Source: Acidimicrobiales bacterium (lineage in GTDB: Bacteria; Actinomycetota; Acidimicrobiia; Acidimicrobiales; RAAP-2). From it: DNA of 64,000 nt. Position 1 is the stretch's first letter; each line of letters opens with the position of its first letter. Location of the stretch: contig JANXWA010000025.1 of the NCBI GenBank assembly GCA_025351385.1, positions 62,001 through 126,000 on the forward strand, written 5' to 3'. Positions 44,946 to 54,874 of the stretch are shown here, in pieces. Both the position numbers and the translations under genes were made by a program. The notes below the pieces were generated by a model that ran no database searches, was not told the DNA's origin, and worked only from the letters and a program-made list of their open reading frames with translations.

Positions 44946-46301
44946 TTATCGAGAGTGGCGTAGCCGATGGTTGTGGAAGTGCAGGTGTTCGTGGGCGCTC
45001 TTGGGACGATGGACGAGTCCACTGGAGAAGACCTCCTGGTCGATGCGCTTCATTGTGCGAAGTCCCGGCAGCACGGCCAACGTGATGATGCCGCCTATGA
45101 GGGCGAGTCCATCGCGCAGACCCGTGACCTGAATCAAGATCGTCATCGCGAGGGAACCCACGGCCATTCCTGCCACTTCTCCCGCTTCCAAGGCACCAAG
45201 CACTCTTCCTAGCTTTTCGTTCGGCACGACATGTTGCAAGACCGTGATGGCGTTGACGTCGACCACCGAGTTGGCGATGCCGATGAGACCCATGGCGACC
45301 AGAGCCGCGACGAGGCTAGGGAAGGCAGCGATGAGGATCAGCGGCGCAGCCCACACCATCACTCCCAGCGCGAAGTTGGTCGCGAGTCGCGCTCGTTCCA
45401 TAAGCATGAGTGCAATGAAGCCTCCGAGGAGGCCACCAATGCCAATCGTTGACTCCATCAGACCGAGGCCGGAACTCCCGATGTGAAGCAAATGCAAGGC
45501 GATTGCGACGGTAAAGACGGCGGACGCTCCGGCGACGACGCACTGCAAGATGTACAGGATGACCAGGATGCGCAGGTCGTGGTTTCTCATGATGACGCGA
45601 AAGCCTTGCGCCGCACGCGAGAGGAAGCTCTCTGCCGCAGTCTCCTCTGTGGCCACCGTCGGGTAAGAAACGATCGATGGCTCGTGCGCCTTTGGGTAAC
45701 GCACTGAAGTGACGAAGAGACCAGACCATACGAAAGTCAACGCATCGAAGGCGAAGGCGGTGGGAACGTTGGCGAAGGCGAGCAAGAACCCCGCCAGCGC
45801 GGGCCCCGCGAAGAATCCCACGCTTTCGATGGTGCTGGATACGACGTTGGCTCCGCCAAGTTCGTCCGAATTGCGCGCGAGCGATGGAAGTATTGAGGCC
45901 TGAGCCGGTCGAAAGGCCGTACCTGCTATCCCCACGAGGACCACGAGCACGAAGACGTACCACTTCGAGGCGTGGACGCCGGCGAGAATTGCCGCCACTG
46001 TGACGAGGACCAGGCGCACGGCGTCTGAGCCCACCATGACGAGTCGTCGGTCGTAACGGTCGGCGAGGGTCGAAGTGAAAGACGCGGTGCTCGCGATGGC
46101 CACGTATCGCGCGACGGCCAGTCCGCCGACCGCCGTCGGACCGCCGTGTCGGTACGCGAACACGATGGCGCTCAGCGCAAACACGCCGTCGCCGATCAGC
46201 GAGCCACCAAAAGCCAGGAATATCCTTCGCATTGCTCGATTTGCGAAGACGTTGATCATCGCCCTCTTCGATGATTCAAGTTCGTCGCTGATGACGCCCA
46301 C
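44946..46301 (-). CDS. MFS transporter
   Basis: A 451-aa, 12-helix major facilitator. The loop 2-3 motif is LADRYDRRLVMVGSDAVR. GTAFRPAQASILPSLA and FALSAIVFAYRHGG resemble the MFS_3/macrolide- or enterobactin-exporter group. Substrate unknown. The C-terminal tail is rich in histidine (HEHLHFHNHRLRHSR), which is odd. It stands alone in a gene-poor region. Confidence 0.85.
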   Translation of the reverse strand: MGVISDELESSKRAMINVFANRAMRRIFLAFGGSLIGDGVFALSAIVFAYRHGGPTAVGGLAVARYVAIASTASFTSTLADRYDRRLVMVGSDAVRLVLVTVAAILAGVHASKWYVFVLVVLVGIAGTAFRPAQASILPSLARNSDELGGANVVSSTIESVGFFAGPALAGFLLAFANVPTAFAFDALTFVWSGLFVTSVRYPKAHEPSIVSYPTVATEETAAESFLSRAAQGFRVIMRNHDLRILVILYILQCVVAGASAVFTVAIALHLLHIGSSGLGLMESTIGIGGLLGGFIALMLMERARLATNFALGVMVWAAPLILIAAFPSLVAALVAMGLIGIANSVVDVNAITVLQHVVPNEKLGRVLGALEAGEVAGMAVGSLAMTILIQVTGLRDGLALIGGIITLAVLPGLRTMKRIDQEVFSSGLVHRPKSAHEHLHFHNHRLRHSR

Positions 46302-46319
46302 TCAAACTCCCTATTCCGT

Positions 46320-46496
46320 TCAGATCCCGTTCGAAGATATCCGCTTCACCGTGGACGTCGCAAGAGGATCGCGCCCGTGGATCTCGGTCAAGATTGCGAT
46401 TCGGTCCCGAAAGTTGAGGGCCAGGCCGAGCCACTTCGGGACTGCAACTCTGACGGCGCTGTTACACATCCTCGCAATGTTGGATCGAGACGCCAT
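46320..46496 (-). CDS. Hypothetical 58-aa ORF
   Basis: A short frame MASRSNIARMCNSAVRVAVP... ending RISSNGI. No family recognised and no convincing ribosome site. It may be chance or a remnant in the 264-base gap between the MFS gene and the DUF4760-like gene. Confidence 0.25.
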   Translation of the reverse strand: MASRSNIARMCNSAVRVAVPKWLGLALNFRDRIAILTEIHGRDPLATSTVKRISSNGI

Positions 46497-46566
46497 GACG
46501 TGATGTCCCGCACGTCGAGCGAATGTCGCGGTCTCGCTCTCGGGTAGCCGGTAAGAGCGTTCGTGG

Positions 46567-46902
46567 CTACTTCGAGCGCGTAGCCAACGCTTCGAAGTGT
46601 TCGTACAGGCGAGGCTCTCCAGTACGTTCGCGCTGGTATTTAGCGTGAGCTTCGGTCTGGCGCCACATGCCGTCAATCCAGAATAGATCCGAAAGCAATT
46701 CCCAGTCGAGCACATTGTGCTTGACGAGCGAACCAATGGTCTCACCGAAATTCAGCACTTTTCGGACTGAGTCGTTATCGGCCGCCCCGTCGCTGGCATC
46801 GAATCCATCGGCGAAGATCTCCTTCATCGCGTCATCGATACCCAATTCGGTTCCCCATCGCGACAGCTGAATGACGATTAGTGCATCTTCATGCTTGGCC
46901 AT
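46567..46902 (-). CDS. DUF4760-like small protein
   Basis: 111 aa, soluble and acidic. The core VRKVLNFGETIGSLVKHNVLD, then DLFWIDGMWRQTE and RLYEHFEALATR, resembles DUF4760 proteins, small helical proteins of unknown function often found in accessory regions. The ATG has AAGGGG 5 bases upstream. Transcribed alone. Confidence 0.65.
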   Translation of the reverse strand: MAKHEDALIVIQLSRWGTELGIDDAMKEIFADGFDASDGAADNDSVRKVLNFGETIGSLVKHNVLDWELLSDLFWIDGMWRQTEAHAKYQRERTGEPRLYEHFEALATRSK

Positions 46903-47609
46903 ATTGCCCCTTTACCCTAGTGAACGTCGTCCGAGCGCTGGCCCAGATTGCGGAAACCTTAGTTGATTGGTTGCACCCGTGCTGGAGGCTTCGGTACGAC
47001 GAATGGTGGGCCATGAGCCCCCGGAGGAAGCTGTGTCGAGCAATTGGCAAATGTTAAAGCGCCGGGAGAAACGCGAGATCGGCCAACGCGTCCTAAGTTC
47101 AGGGTTGCGTCGTGAGCGGCTTTTGGGTCAATGGTCAAACAGACCATGGACCACGAGCTACGCCTACATTGGCGCAAGCGTGTACGTGCGCTCGATCTCA
47201 TTCGCGGTAATCCTGTCGTTGATGGAGCACATTTCGATGGTCACGAAAAGCCACTCGTGGAAGAGAAATTGGGTCCATCAAGCCTGAGTTCGGCGGCCAA
47301 TTGGAGATGCTGAAGGCATCAAAATTGGAAGACGCCATGTCCCGTCAACTCCGCCGTACTCCCGCATTGGACTCGGCGAGTGATGGCCATGACTCCTAGG
47401 AAATGGTCGAGTAGATCGTTCCAAAGTGGTCCCGAGCTTGTCTTGCCGAGTCAATTTGGGATCCATTGGTCAACTTGAAGAGCTGTTACTGGTCCGGATA
47501 AGTGGCGCCCTAACGGACGCGCCAGTCGCCAGCTCGCCCAAGCTCACCGGCCGGCGAGCGTGCGATCGCTTTGTGCGAAACTCGCTTCACCATCGAGAAG
47601 GGGGCCGTC
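46903..47609. other. Gene-poor region, possible remnants only
   Basis: About 700 bases with no convincing gene. Plus-strand fragments (for example from 47146, MDHELRLHWRKRVRALDLIRG) look weakly protein-like but have no ribosome site, family or intact length. Probably decayed accessory DNA. Confidence 0.45.
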
Positions 47610-48584
47610 ATGATCGTCCGCACTCGCCACGAGAGCCACTATCTAGCCGACAACATGCTGGGTGACTCCGGAGAACGGGACCTGTTCGTCTACCTACCTC
47701 CGGGCTACGAGGAGTCCGGGCAACGTTGCGCCACTGCCTACCTTCTGCACGCCTTCGGCGAGACCGCGGGAGAGGTGGTCAGTCCACCGACGGATGGGCA
47801 ACGGTGGAAGCCGCCGCTGGAGGACGTCCTCGATCCAGTGTTCCGACGGATGGGCGTGCCTCCAATGATCGTGGTCATCCCCGAGGGGAACTCACGTTAC
47901 GGCTGCGGCCAATGGGTCGACTCGCCGGTGAGCGGCCACTTCGGCTCCTACGTCGCGAAGGACGTAGTGGATTTCGTCGACGCGAACTACCGGACCATTC
48001 CCGATCCACGAAGTCGGGGAGTGTTTGGCTTCTCATCAGGCGGCATGGGGGCGTGGAACGTCGTGTCGCAAAACCCCGACGTCTTCGCGGCGATGGCCGT
48101 GCTCTCGGCGGACACCTACCTCGACATGACTCACAAGGTCTTCACCTACAAGTACTTCAATGACATCTGGCCCGAGCCGCCGAACGGTCCGGTCGAGGGC
48201 GACGACTGGTCCCCGATGGTCTACGCCTACTCGGCCGCCTACTCGCCCAATCCAATCAACCCACCATTCTTCGTCGATCTTCCAGTGGCCTGGCCGAGCG
48301 GCGAGCTCATCGAGGAGGTCTGGAACCGCTGGTTGGCCTGGGACCCCGTCGTGAACTACGCCGATCGACTCGACAACCTTCGCCAGCTCTCGGGAATACT
48401 GCTCGACGCCGGATTCAACGACAACTACGAGCTGCAGTGGGGACACCGGCTACTGAGTCATCGACTGACCCAGTCGGGAATAGCCCACCAGATGACGGAG
48501 AACTCGGGCAATCACGGCGGGCGGGCCAACGAGCGTCTGCAAGTGGCCCTGGAGTGGCTGGGCCGGGTGCTGGACCACGACTGA
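47610..48584 (+). CDS. Alpha/beta-hydrolase, esterase D/antigen-85-like putative esterase
   Basis: 324 aa. Nucleophile motif GFSSGGMGA (about 141), preceded by LPPGYEESGQR and MIVVIPEGNSRYG, all typical of the FrmB/EstA putative esterase family. The late NHGG supplies a likely catalytic histidine. No signal peptide. The ATG at 47610 has AAGGGGG 6 bases upstream, preferred over the open frame from 47571. Substrate unknown. Confidence 0.83.
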   Translation: MIVRTRHESHYLADNMLGDSGERDLFVYLPPGYEESGQRCATAYLLHAFGETAGEVVSPPTDGQRWKPPLEDVLDPVFRRMGVPPMIVVIPEGNSRYGCGQWVDSPVSGHFGSYVAKDVVDFVDANYRTIPDPRSRGVFGFSSGGMGAWNVVSQNPDVFAAMAVLSADTYLDMTHKVFTYKYFNDIWPEPPNGPVEGDDWSPMVYAYSAAYSPNPINPPFFVDLPVAWPSGELIEEVWNRWLAWDPVVNYADRLDNLRQLSGILLDAGFNDNYELQWGHRLLSHRLTQSGIAHQMTENSGNHGGRANERLQVALEWLGRVLDHD

Positions 48585-48773
48585 GACGACGATGGCGGAT
48601 CTCTCGACATCCATTTGAGACTGTGCCAGTGCGGTGCCGCGTTCGCTGATCGCGATCTTCCCAGCCGGCGCCCATACGCTGTCCCGACGGACAGCAGGTA
48701 TCGTGGGCCAATCTCAAGCGACCGGCCCACGGTCAGTCGGGCGAGAGCGATGCCGGGCACCGACGGGGGGACC

Positions 48774-50399
48774 ATGGACCTGCACTTCGCCACCGCGTGG
48801 GAGATCGCGACCGACACCGTGGCGGATCGTGACGTCATCGTCCAGGGCTCTCGACGATTGACCTACCAGGAGTTCGACGAGCAGGCCGCGCGGTTCGCAA
48901 CGGCGCTCGAGGACGCCGGAGTCGCCGAGGGTGCCTCGGTCGGCCTGTACCTCTACAACTGCCCCGAGTATCTCGTCGCCCAGTACGGCGCCTTCAAGCA
49001 CCGGGCCGTACCGGTCAACGTGAACTACCGATACCTCGACGACGAGCTGGCCTACCTGCTCGACAACAGTGAGGCCGAGGTGATCGTCTACCACAGCTCC
49101 CTCGGCGACCGGGTGGCGCGAGTGCGCGACCGTTTGCCCCAACTGCGCTTGCTCATCGAGGTCGACGACGGGGGCACCAGTCTGGCGGGATCGCATCCGT
49201 TCAATTTCCTGATCACGTCGCATGGGCCTCAGGTCCGCAAGGAGCGTTCGGGCGACGACCTCTACATGCTCTACACGGGTGGGACGACCGGGCTGCCCAA
49301 GGGCGTCATGTTTCGCCAGGGCTACTTCGTCGAACGGCTCTACGGCGCCTTCGCGGCGCTGGGTCTCGGTGCCGCGCCGCCGACGATCGCCGAGCACGTC
49401 GGGCCACTGGTGCGCGAGATGGCCGCGACGGCCCCCGTGACCTCGATCCCTTGCTGCCCCCTGATGCACGGTACGGGGATGTGGGTCTCGGCGATGCGGG
49501 CGCTGCTGTCGGGCGGCACCGTGGCGTTGCTTGAGGAGCGCACCTTCAACGCCCACGAGGTCTGGGCACTCTGTGAACGTGAGCGCGTCACCGAGATCGT
49601 CATCGTCGGAGATCCTTTCGCGCGCCCGATGCTCCGAGCACTCGAGGAACGCGAGGACGCCGGTCGGCCCTACGACACGTCGAGTGTTCGGGGAATCGCC
49701 TCGGCGGGGGCGATCTGGAGCGCCGAGGTGAAGGACGGATTGCGTTCTCGCCTGGCCGCGCAACTCATCGACGCGCTCGGATCCACCGAGGGCAGCACCT
49801 ACGCCATCAGTTCGGCCAACGCCGAGGTCGGGGCCGAGACGGCCCGCTTCACCTTGGCCCCTGGCACCAGGATTATCACCGAGGACCGACGTGACGTGGT
49901 ACCGGGTTCGGGTGAACAGGGGATGCTGGCCAGCCGGACCGCGGCCTACGGCTACTACAAGGACCCCGAGAAGACTGCTCGGACGTTCCTCGAACTCGAC
50001 GGTCTGTCGTACGTGCTCACAGGTGACTGGGCGACGGTCGAGACCGACGGCACTATCACTCTGTTGGGGCGTGGATCTTCGTGCATCAACTCGGGTGGGG
50101 AGAAGATCTTCGCCGAGGAGGTCGAAGAGGCCATCAAGCGCCATGAGGGCATTGAGGACTGCCTCGTGGTCGGACTACCCGACGAGCGTTTCGGACAACG
50201 GGTGGTCGCCGTCGCCGGTTCGTCGTCTCCGACGCCGCCCGACGGCGAGGAGTTGCGCGACTGGTTGCGGCCGATGCTCGCGCACTACAAGATACCTAAG
50301 GTCATCACCGTGGTCGACCGGGTGCAGCGCGCCCCCAACGGGAAGGCCGATTACGGATGGGCCAAGGCGACCGCCCTCGCGAACGGCGCCGATCGCTGA
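48774..50399 (+). CDS. Acyl-CoA synthetase (AMP-forming, FadD-like)
   Basis: A 541-aa ANL-superfamily enzyme. AMP-binding YTGGTTGLPKGVMF; substrate region ALGSTEGSTYAIS; hinge GDWATVETDGTITLLGRGSSCINSGGEKIFAEEVE; catalytic lysine in RAPNGKADYGWAK. Activates a carboxylic acid as acyl-CoA via acyl-AMP. Closest in feel to FadD17/FadD19-type synthetases; chain length is not deducible. The ATG at 48774 starts the conserved N-terminus; an ATG at 48750 is possible. Confidence 0.9.
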   Translation: MDLHFATAWEIATDTVADRDVIVQGSRRLTYQEFDEQAARFATALEDAGVAEGASVGLYLYNCPEYLVAQYGAFKHRAVPVNVNYRYLDDELAYLLDNSEAEVIVYHSSLGDRVARVRDRLPQLRLLIEVDDGGTSLAGSHPFNFLITSHGPQVRKERSGDDLYMLYTGGTTGLPKGVMFRQGYFVERLYGAFAALGLGAAPPTIAEHVGPLVREMAATAPVTSIPCCPLMHGTGMWVSAMRALLSGGTVALLEERTFNAHEVWALCERERVTEIVIVGDPFARPMLRALEEREDAGRPYDTSSVRGIASAGAIWSAEVKDGLRSRLAAQLIDALGSTEGSTYAISSANAEVGAETARFTLAPGTRIITEDRRDVVPGSGEQGMLASRTAAYGYYKDPEKTARTFLELDGLSYVLTGDWATVETDGTITLLGRGSSCINSGGEKIFAEEVEEAIKRHEGIEDCLVVGLPDERFGQRVVAVAGSSSPTPPDGEELRDWLRPMLAHYKIPKVITVVDRVQRAPNGKADYGWAKATALANGADR

Positions 50400-50433
50400 T
50401 CGAGCGCGGTCACGGTGACCTGGACGGGTCGAA

Positions 50434-50964
50434 CTAGGACGGAGGCACGGCGGGGTCGCCGTAGACGATGCAGAATCCGGCACCGGCACTCTGCTTGTTG
50501 GCCGACCACGTGGCGCGCACGGTGTCACTGCAGTGGTAGACGCCGTCGATGATCGTGGGCCGGTTCGTGGGGACGTCGGCGTAGGCGTTGGCGTTCACCA
50601 CGTTGTTCTGTCCGGGACTGCCCTTCGCCGGGAAGAAGTGCGTGTGCTTGGGCAGCCCGGGCGGGCCCGAGACACGGATCAGCGAGAGGTGGCCCGGATA
50701 CGAGCCCTTACCGTTGTTCCAATGGTAGGTCTGGATGTACGTCACGCAGTAGGCCTTGCCGTGGGTCGAGAACGTCGGGAGTCCTCCGCCGTTGGCGACC
50801 TCGAGGCCGTTGGTGTTGTCGAAGAGCGTGCGCTGTGATCCCTGGCAGACGTAGGTCGAAAGCGGGTGCGTCGTGGCCCCGCCCGGTGCGCCGCTCGCGA
50901 GGACGAGTCCCGCCACGCCAAGCACGATGGATCCGGTCGATGCGAGCAGACGTCGTGTGTTCAT
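50434..50964 (-). CDS. Secreted hypothetical protein
   Basis: 176 aa. Signal peptide MNTRRLLASTGSIVLGVAGL followed by a probable cleavage after GGATT. The mature part has four cysteines (YVCQG, AYCVT, YHCSD, GFCIV) that could form two disulfides, and His/Asn-rich loops (HWNNGKG, KHTHFFP). No family recognised. The ATG has GGGGGG upstream. Divergent from the ABC exporter across a 155-base spacer. Confidence 0.7.
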   Translation of the reverse strand: MNTRRLLASTGSIVLGVAGLVLASGAPGGATTHPLSTYVCQGSQRTLFDNTNGLEVANGGGLPTFSTHGKAYCVTYIQTYHWNNGKGSYPGHLSLIRVSGPPGLPKHTHFFPAKGSPGQNNVVNANAYADVPTNRPTIIDGVYHCSDTVRATWSANKQSAGAGFCIVYGDPAVPPS

Positions 50965-51107
50965 GGGAACCCCCCGCGGGCGCCTCGACTCCGGTGATCT
51001 CGCCCCGTGGCACGAAGGTACACGGCGGACCGATTGTTCGCAAGGTTCCAATTGGCGTATGCACTGCCCGGGCATCGAAAGTGACCTTGGGCCCACCGGT
51101 GCGCGGA

Positions 51108-51113
51108 TAGTTT
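51108..51113 (+). promoter_or_regulatory. -10-like box, probable leaderless ABC exporter mRNA
   Basis: TAGTTT ends 6 bases before the GTG at 51120; no ribosome site is present. Confidence 0.35.
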
Positions 51114-51119
51114 CTGCAC

Positions 51120-52007
51120 GTGACCCTCCACGCCATCGAGGCCCGAGGACTGACCAAGTCGTTCGGCGGCGTCCTCGCCGTCGACTCCCTGGACCTGACC
51201 GTCGAATCCGGCGAGGTGGTCGGGTTCCTCGGCCCCAACGGCGCCGGCAAGACGACCACCCTTCGACTCCTGCTCGGCCTCTTGCGACCGAGTTCGGGCG
51301 AGGCGACCATCCTGGGCAAGCGGTGCGGCTCCTCCTTCGCGCGCCAGCACGTTGGCTACGTGGCGGGAGACGTCGCGCTCTGGCCCCAGTTGACCGGTCG
51401 AGAGACCCTCTCCCTACTGGCCTCGTTGCACGGATCCAATGACGACGCGTACCGCGATCAGCTGATCGAACGTTTCGAGCTCGACCCCGACAAGCGGATC
51501 CGCGCCTACTCGAAGGGCAATCGACAGAAGGTCGCGATCATCGCAGCCCTCGCGACGCGCGCGGACGTGCTCTTGCTCGACGAGCCGACGTCGGGCCTCG
51601 ATCCCTTGATGGAGAGGGCCTTTCGCGAGGCGGTGGCCGAGACTCAGGAACGGGGTCAGGCGGTCCTGCTCAGTTCGCACATGCTCTCCGAAGTCGAGCA
51701 ACTCTGCGCGAGGGTCGCGATGATTCGAGCAGGACGTCTGGTGACGGTCGCCGACGTGTCCGAGTTGCGCGCTCGCGTCGACATGGAGTTCGAGGTCATT
51801 GGCGAGGTGGGCGACCTCTCCCATGTGCTCGGCGTCACCTCGGTCGAAGCTCTCGACGACGGCGTGCGCGTTCACGTCAGTGGCCCGCCGGGCCCGCTGC
51901 TCGTGGCACTGTCCCGTTGGCCCGTTCGGTCGCTGCGCACTCGCGAGGCCTCCCTGGAGGAGATCTTCCTGTCGTTCTACGACCAGACGACGTCACCCGA
52001 CCCGTGA
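51120..52007 (+). CDS. ABC exporter ATP-binding protein
   Basis: 295 aa. Walker A GPNGAGKTT, a signature-like YSKGNRQKV (replacing LSGGQ), DEPTSGLDPLM and a switch histidine in SSHMLSE. Drug/antibiotic-exporter type. GTG start, overlapping the permease by 4 bases. Confidence 0.93.
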   Translation: MTLHAIEARGLTKSFGGVLAVDSLDLTVESGEVVGFLGPNGAGKTTTLRLLLGLLRPSSGEATILGKRCGSSFARQHVGYVAGDVALWPQLTGRETLSLLASLHGSNDDAYRDQLIERFELDPDKRIRAYSKGNRQKVAIIAALATRADVLLLDEPTSGLDPLMERAFREAVAETQERGQAVLLSSHMLSEVEQLCARVAMIRAGRLVTVADVSELRARVDMEFEVIGEVGDLSHVLGVTSVEALDDGVRVHVSGPPGPLLVALSRWPVRSLRTREASLEEIFLSFYDQTTSPDP

Positions 52008-53587
52008 GTCCTCCGAGTTCGAAGCACGGTTTGATGTGGCGCCAGGTCCGCGTGGTCACCTTCGTGATGCTCGTCCTGATGGCTTTGGTCGTACGAGTCG
52101 GACTCACGACGTTCGACTCGGCCGGGGGCGTGAAGGGCATGACCGCGTTCATGCACTTGCTACGCAACCCCGCGATGACCGCCCTCTACGGAAGGGCGAC
52201 CTCGCTCGCCACGGCCGGCGCGTTCGTCGCCTGGCGAATGGGGATGTACCTGGCTCTGGGCGCGGCGCTGTGGGCGGGACTCTTGGCCACCCGTCTCACT
52301 CGCAGCGCCGAGGATGACGGCACGTGGGACCTGTTGGTCACCGGCGTCGCGGGACGGCGGTCGGCCCTGAAGACGGCGATCGTCGTGGTCATCGAAGGAG
52401 GTGCTGGCGTCGGGGTCGTCACCTTCCTGGGGCTGATGTCCGGTTCGCAGAGTGTGGTCGGCTCGACGCAGTTTGCCCTGGGGTTGGCCGGGGTGGCATG
52501 GTTCGGCGGAGCGATCGGCCTGCTCTGCGCCCAGCTGTTCGCACCTCGACGCAGTGCCTCCCAGATCGCCCTGATCACTGTGGGCCTGATGTTCCTCGTG
52601 CGGATGCTGGCCGACGGGTCGTCGGGCGGTGGCTGGCTTCGTTGGCTGACGCCCTTCGGATGGCTCGAGAACGTCGACTCGTTCGGTCGTCGCTCGTCGC
52701 TGTGGACCCTGCCACTCATGATCGTCCCGGCCGTGGCGATGGCTGCAGCGTGGTGGAGCGAGCGTCGGCGCGACATCGGCGGAGCGATGTGGGTCCGCCC
52801 GGACCGTTCCCGAGCGCACGTGATGCTGTTGGCGACGTCGTGGCGCTTCGCCTGGCGCGAGCGCCGCAGCTCGCTCGTCGCCTGGGCCATCGGTCTGGCG
52901 GCAATGGGCGTCGTCGTCGGATACTTGACCAACGCGCTGGTCTCGTTCTCTCGGTCGGACCCCGCGTACGCCCGACTGCTCAACCGGTGGGGCTACGGGT
53001 CGATGATCACTGTCAAGGGATTCGTCGCCGAGATCTGCGTCATCATGGCGTTGGCTCTCAGTTTCCTCGTCGTGACTCTGCTGACGATGGTGAGCGCCGA
53101 CAACCTCCAAGGTCGCCTGGAGGTGCCGCTCGCCTCGGGGACTGGACGCGTGAAGTGGCTGTCGGCCAACCTCGCCGCGACCTCCCTCGGCTTGGTCGTC
53201 GTCGCGCTTGTCTCCGGGGTCGCGATGTGGGTGGGCGTCGAGTTCAGCGGTTCCTCGATCGCGTTGTCGGTGCCGCTGAAGGGGATGCTGAACTCGGTGA
53301 GCGTGGCACCGTTGAATGTCGGTGTCGCGGTGGCCTTCGCGGTGTGGCTGCCCCGGTTCGCGTTCACCGCGATGGCCGCACTGTTGTCACTCTGCTACGT
53401 GATCTCGATGCTCGGGCCGATACTTCGCTGGCCCAAGTGGCTGCTCGACGTCTCGCCCTTCCATTTCTTGCACCTCGTACCGTCAGAGGCGCCGAACTGG
53501 GGGGCGACCATGTGGTTCTTCGTCATCGGGGCGGCCCTGACCACGGTCGCGTCGATCGGCTTCGCTCGTGGCGACCTCGGCCGTTGA
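52004..53587 (+). CDS. ABC exporter permease (ABC-2 type, large)
   Basis: A 527-aa polytopic protein with about 12 helices in two similar halves, each opening with a cytoplasmic amphipathic stretch (LMWRQVRVVTF; SWRFAWRERRSSLVAWAIG). This resembles antibiotic-exporter permeases of the TrnC/Rv1217-type fused ABC-2 group. Partner of the preceding ATPase (GTGA overlap). Substrate unknown. Confidence 0.85.
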   Translation: MSPPSSKHGLMWRQVRVVTFVMLVLMALVVRVGLTTFDSAGGVKGMTAFMHLLRNPAMTALYGRATSLATAGAFVAWRMGMYLALGAALWAGLLATRLTRSAEDDGTWDLLVTGVAGRRSALKTAIVVVIEGGAGVGVVTFLGLMSGSQSVVGSTQFALGLAGVAWFGGAIGLLCAQLFAPRRSASQIALITVGLMFLVRMLADGSSGGGWLRWLTPFGWLENVDSFGRRSSLWTLPLMIVPAVAMAAAWWSERRRDIGGAMWVRPDRSRAHVMLLATSWRFAWRERRSSLVAWAIGLAAMGVVVGYLTNALVSFSRSDPAYARLLNRWGYGSMITVKGFVAEICVIMALALSFLVVTLLTMVSADNLQGRLEVPLASGTGRVKWLSANLAATSLGLVVVALVSGVAMWVGVEFSGSSIALSVPLKGMLNSVSVAPLNVGVAVAFAVWLPRFAFTAMAALLSLCYVISMLGPILRWPKWLLDVSPFHFLHLVPSEAPNWGATMWFFVIGAALTTVASIGFARGDLGR

Positions 53588-53588
53588 G

Positions 53589-54365
53589 CTATTTCGGCTG
53601 GAAGCGGATGCCGGCGTCGATGCGGATCGACTCGGCGTTCATGTAGTTGTTGGTGAGCAGCTCGATGGCGAGTGACGCGAACTCCTCGGGGTAGCCCAGC
53701 CGCTTGGGGAACAGGACGTCCTTGCCCAGGTGGGATTTGAACTCGTCGGACTGCGGGCCCGAGCCATAGATCGGCGTTTCGATCAGTCCGGGCATGATGC
53801 AGTTCGCCCGCACGCCCACGACCGCAAGGTCGCGCGCGAGCGGCACGGTCAGCCCGATGATGCCGCCCTTGGAAGAGGCGTAGGCGACCTGGCCGACCTG
53901 TCCCTCCACCCCGGCGATCGAGGCGGTGTTGACAATCGCCCCGCGCAGCCCGTCACCGTCGGGCGCATTGTGGCTCATCGCCGTGGCGGCGAGGCGACAG
54001 ACATTGAAAGTCCCGACGAGGTTGATCTCGATGACCTTGCGGTAGAGGTCGAGGTCGTGGGCCGAGACGTACTCGCCGTCCTTGCCCACGGTGCGCGTGG
54101 CCCACCCGATGCCCGCGCAGTTGACCACGCTCGCGAGGGGAGCCAGGGACTTGGCGAGTTCGATCGCCGCGATGACCTGGTCGGTATTGGTGACGTCGCA
54201 GTGTGCGTACGCCCCTCCGACCTCGGCGGCGACTTGGGCGCCGCGCTCGTCGTTGAGGTCGGCGATGACTACCTTGACGCCCCGGGCGGCTAGAGCCCGG
54301 GTCGTAGCCTCGCCGAGGCCGGAGGCCCCACCGGTGACGACGGCTGATGTGTTCTTGAGTTCCAT
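53589..54365 (-). CDS. SDR, 3-hydroxyacyl-CoA dehydrogenase-like (HSD17B10 type)
   Basis: 258 aa. Cofactor motif [12 protein letters not shown] with D45-type acid in IADLNDE (NAD preference), [11 protein letters not shown], catalytic Ser in VNTASIAG and YASSK. Sequence style is that of actinobacterial 3-hydroxy-2-methylbutyryl-CoA dehydrogenase-like enzymes, which fits the acyl-CoA synthetase nearby; the exact substrate is inference. The ATG at 54365 begins [13 protein letters not shown]. Confidence 0.88.
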   Translation of the reverse strand: MELKNTSAVVTGGASGLGEATTRALAARGVKVVIADLNDERGAQVAAEVGGAYAHCDVTNTDQVIAAIELAKSLAPLASVVNCAGIGWATRTVGKDGEYVSAHDLDLYRKVIEINLVGTFNVCRLAATAMSHNAPDGDGLRGAIVNTASIAGVEGQVGQVAYASSKGGIIGLTVPLARDLAVVGVRANCIMPGLIETPIYGSGPQSDEFKSHLGKDVLFPKRLGYPEEFASLAIELLTNNYMNAESIRIDAGIRFQPK

Positions 54366-54375
54366 GAGTTGCTCT

Positions 54376-54702
54376 CTATCGGTAGGCCAGCACACGCGGC
54401 TGAGCCGCTACCGAGTCAAGCAGACTTCGGCTGGCCCGTGTCGCGAGCGCCATCTGGATCCACCGGTTCGGTCCGGGGGCCGCAGGAGCGAGGGTGAAGC
54501 TGGTGTCGGTCGCCACCAACTGGCGATACGCCTCGATGGTCGCCTCTTGGTCGCGAATGACCTTCGCCTGGGCCTCGAGTGTGGCGTCGAGACGGCGTTC
54601 CGCTCGGTGCGCCACCTCGAATCGCAGACCGAGCCAAGGCACGAAGACGGCGAACGCCAGCGCGAGGGAGAGGAGGGGGAGTGCGAAGATCTCTGCGAAC
54701 AT
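54376..54702 (-). CDS. Small membrane protein with coiled coil
   Basis: 108 aa. N-terminal helix EIFALPLLSLALAFAVFVPWLG, then a charged helical stretch (EAQAKVIRDQEATIEAYRQLV), then a polar C-terminus. Unknown function. 10 bases upstream of the SDR, so probably co-transcribed. Confidence 0.6.
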   Translation of the reverse strand: MFAEIFALPLLSLALAFAVFVPWLGLRFEVAHRAERRLDATLEAQAKVIRDQEATIEAYRQLVATDTSFTLAPAAPGPNRWIQMALATRASRSLLDSVAAQPRVLAYR

Positions 54703-54874
54703 GGTGTCCTACTTTCTTGTTCGATACTCAGCTCGAAGTCTGACCGGCGACCTCTAACGCGGGTCAAGGCCGGCCGAAGGATTCGCTAAGAACCGGGGTC
54801 GGGGCTAAGCACCCTCCGAAGGCGGGCAATGGAGAGGGTGAGGAGGCCCTGGCTCGCGGCCTTAGCCTGAGTGG

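Noticed and set aside
48714-50144. 476-aa minus-strand frame opposite the acyl-CoA synthetase
   Set aside because: Shadow frame; no motif, and the plus strand carries the full ANL signature set.
50408-50420. GGTCACGGTGACC palindrome as a terminator
   Set aside because: No loop space and no T-run; too short to act as an intrinsic terminator.
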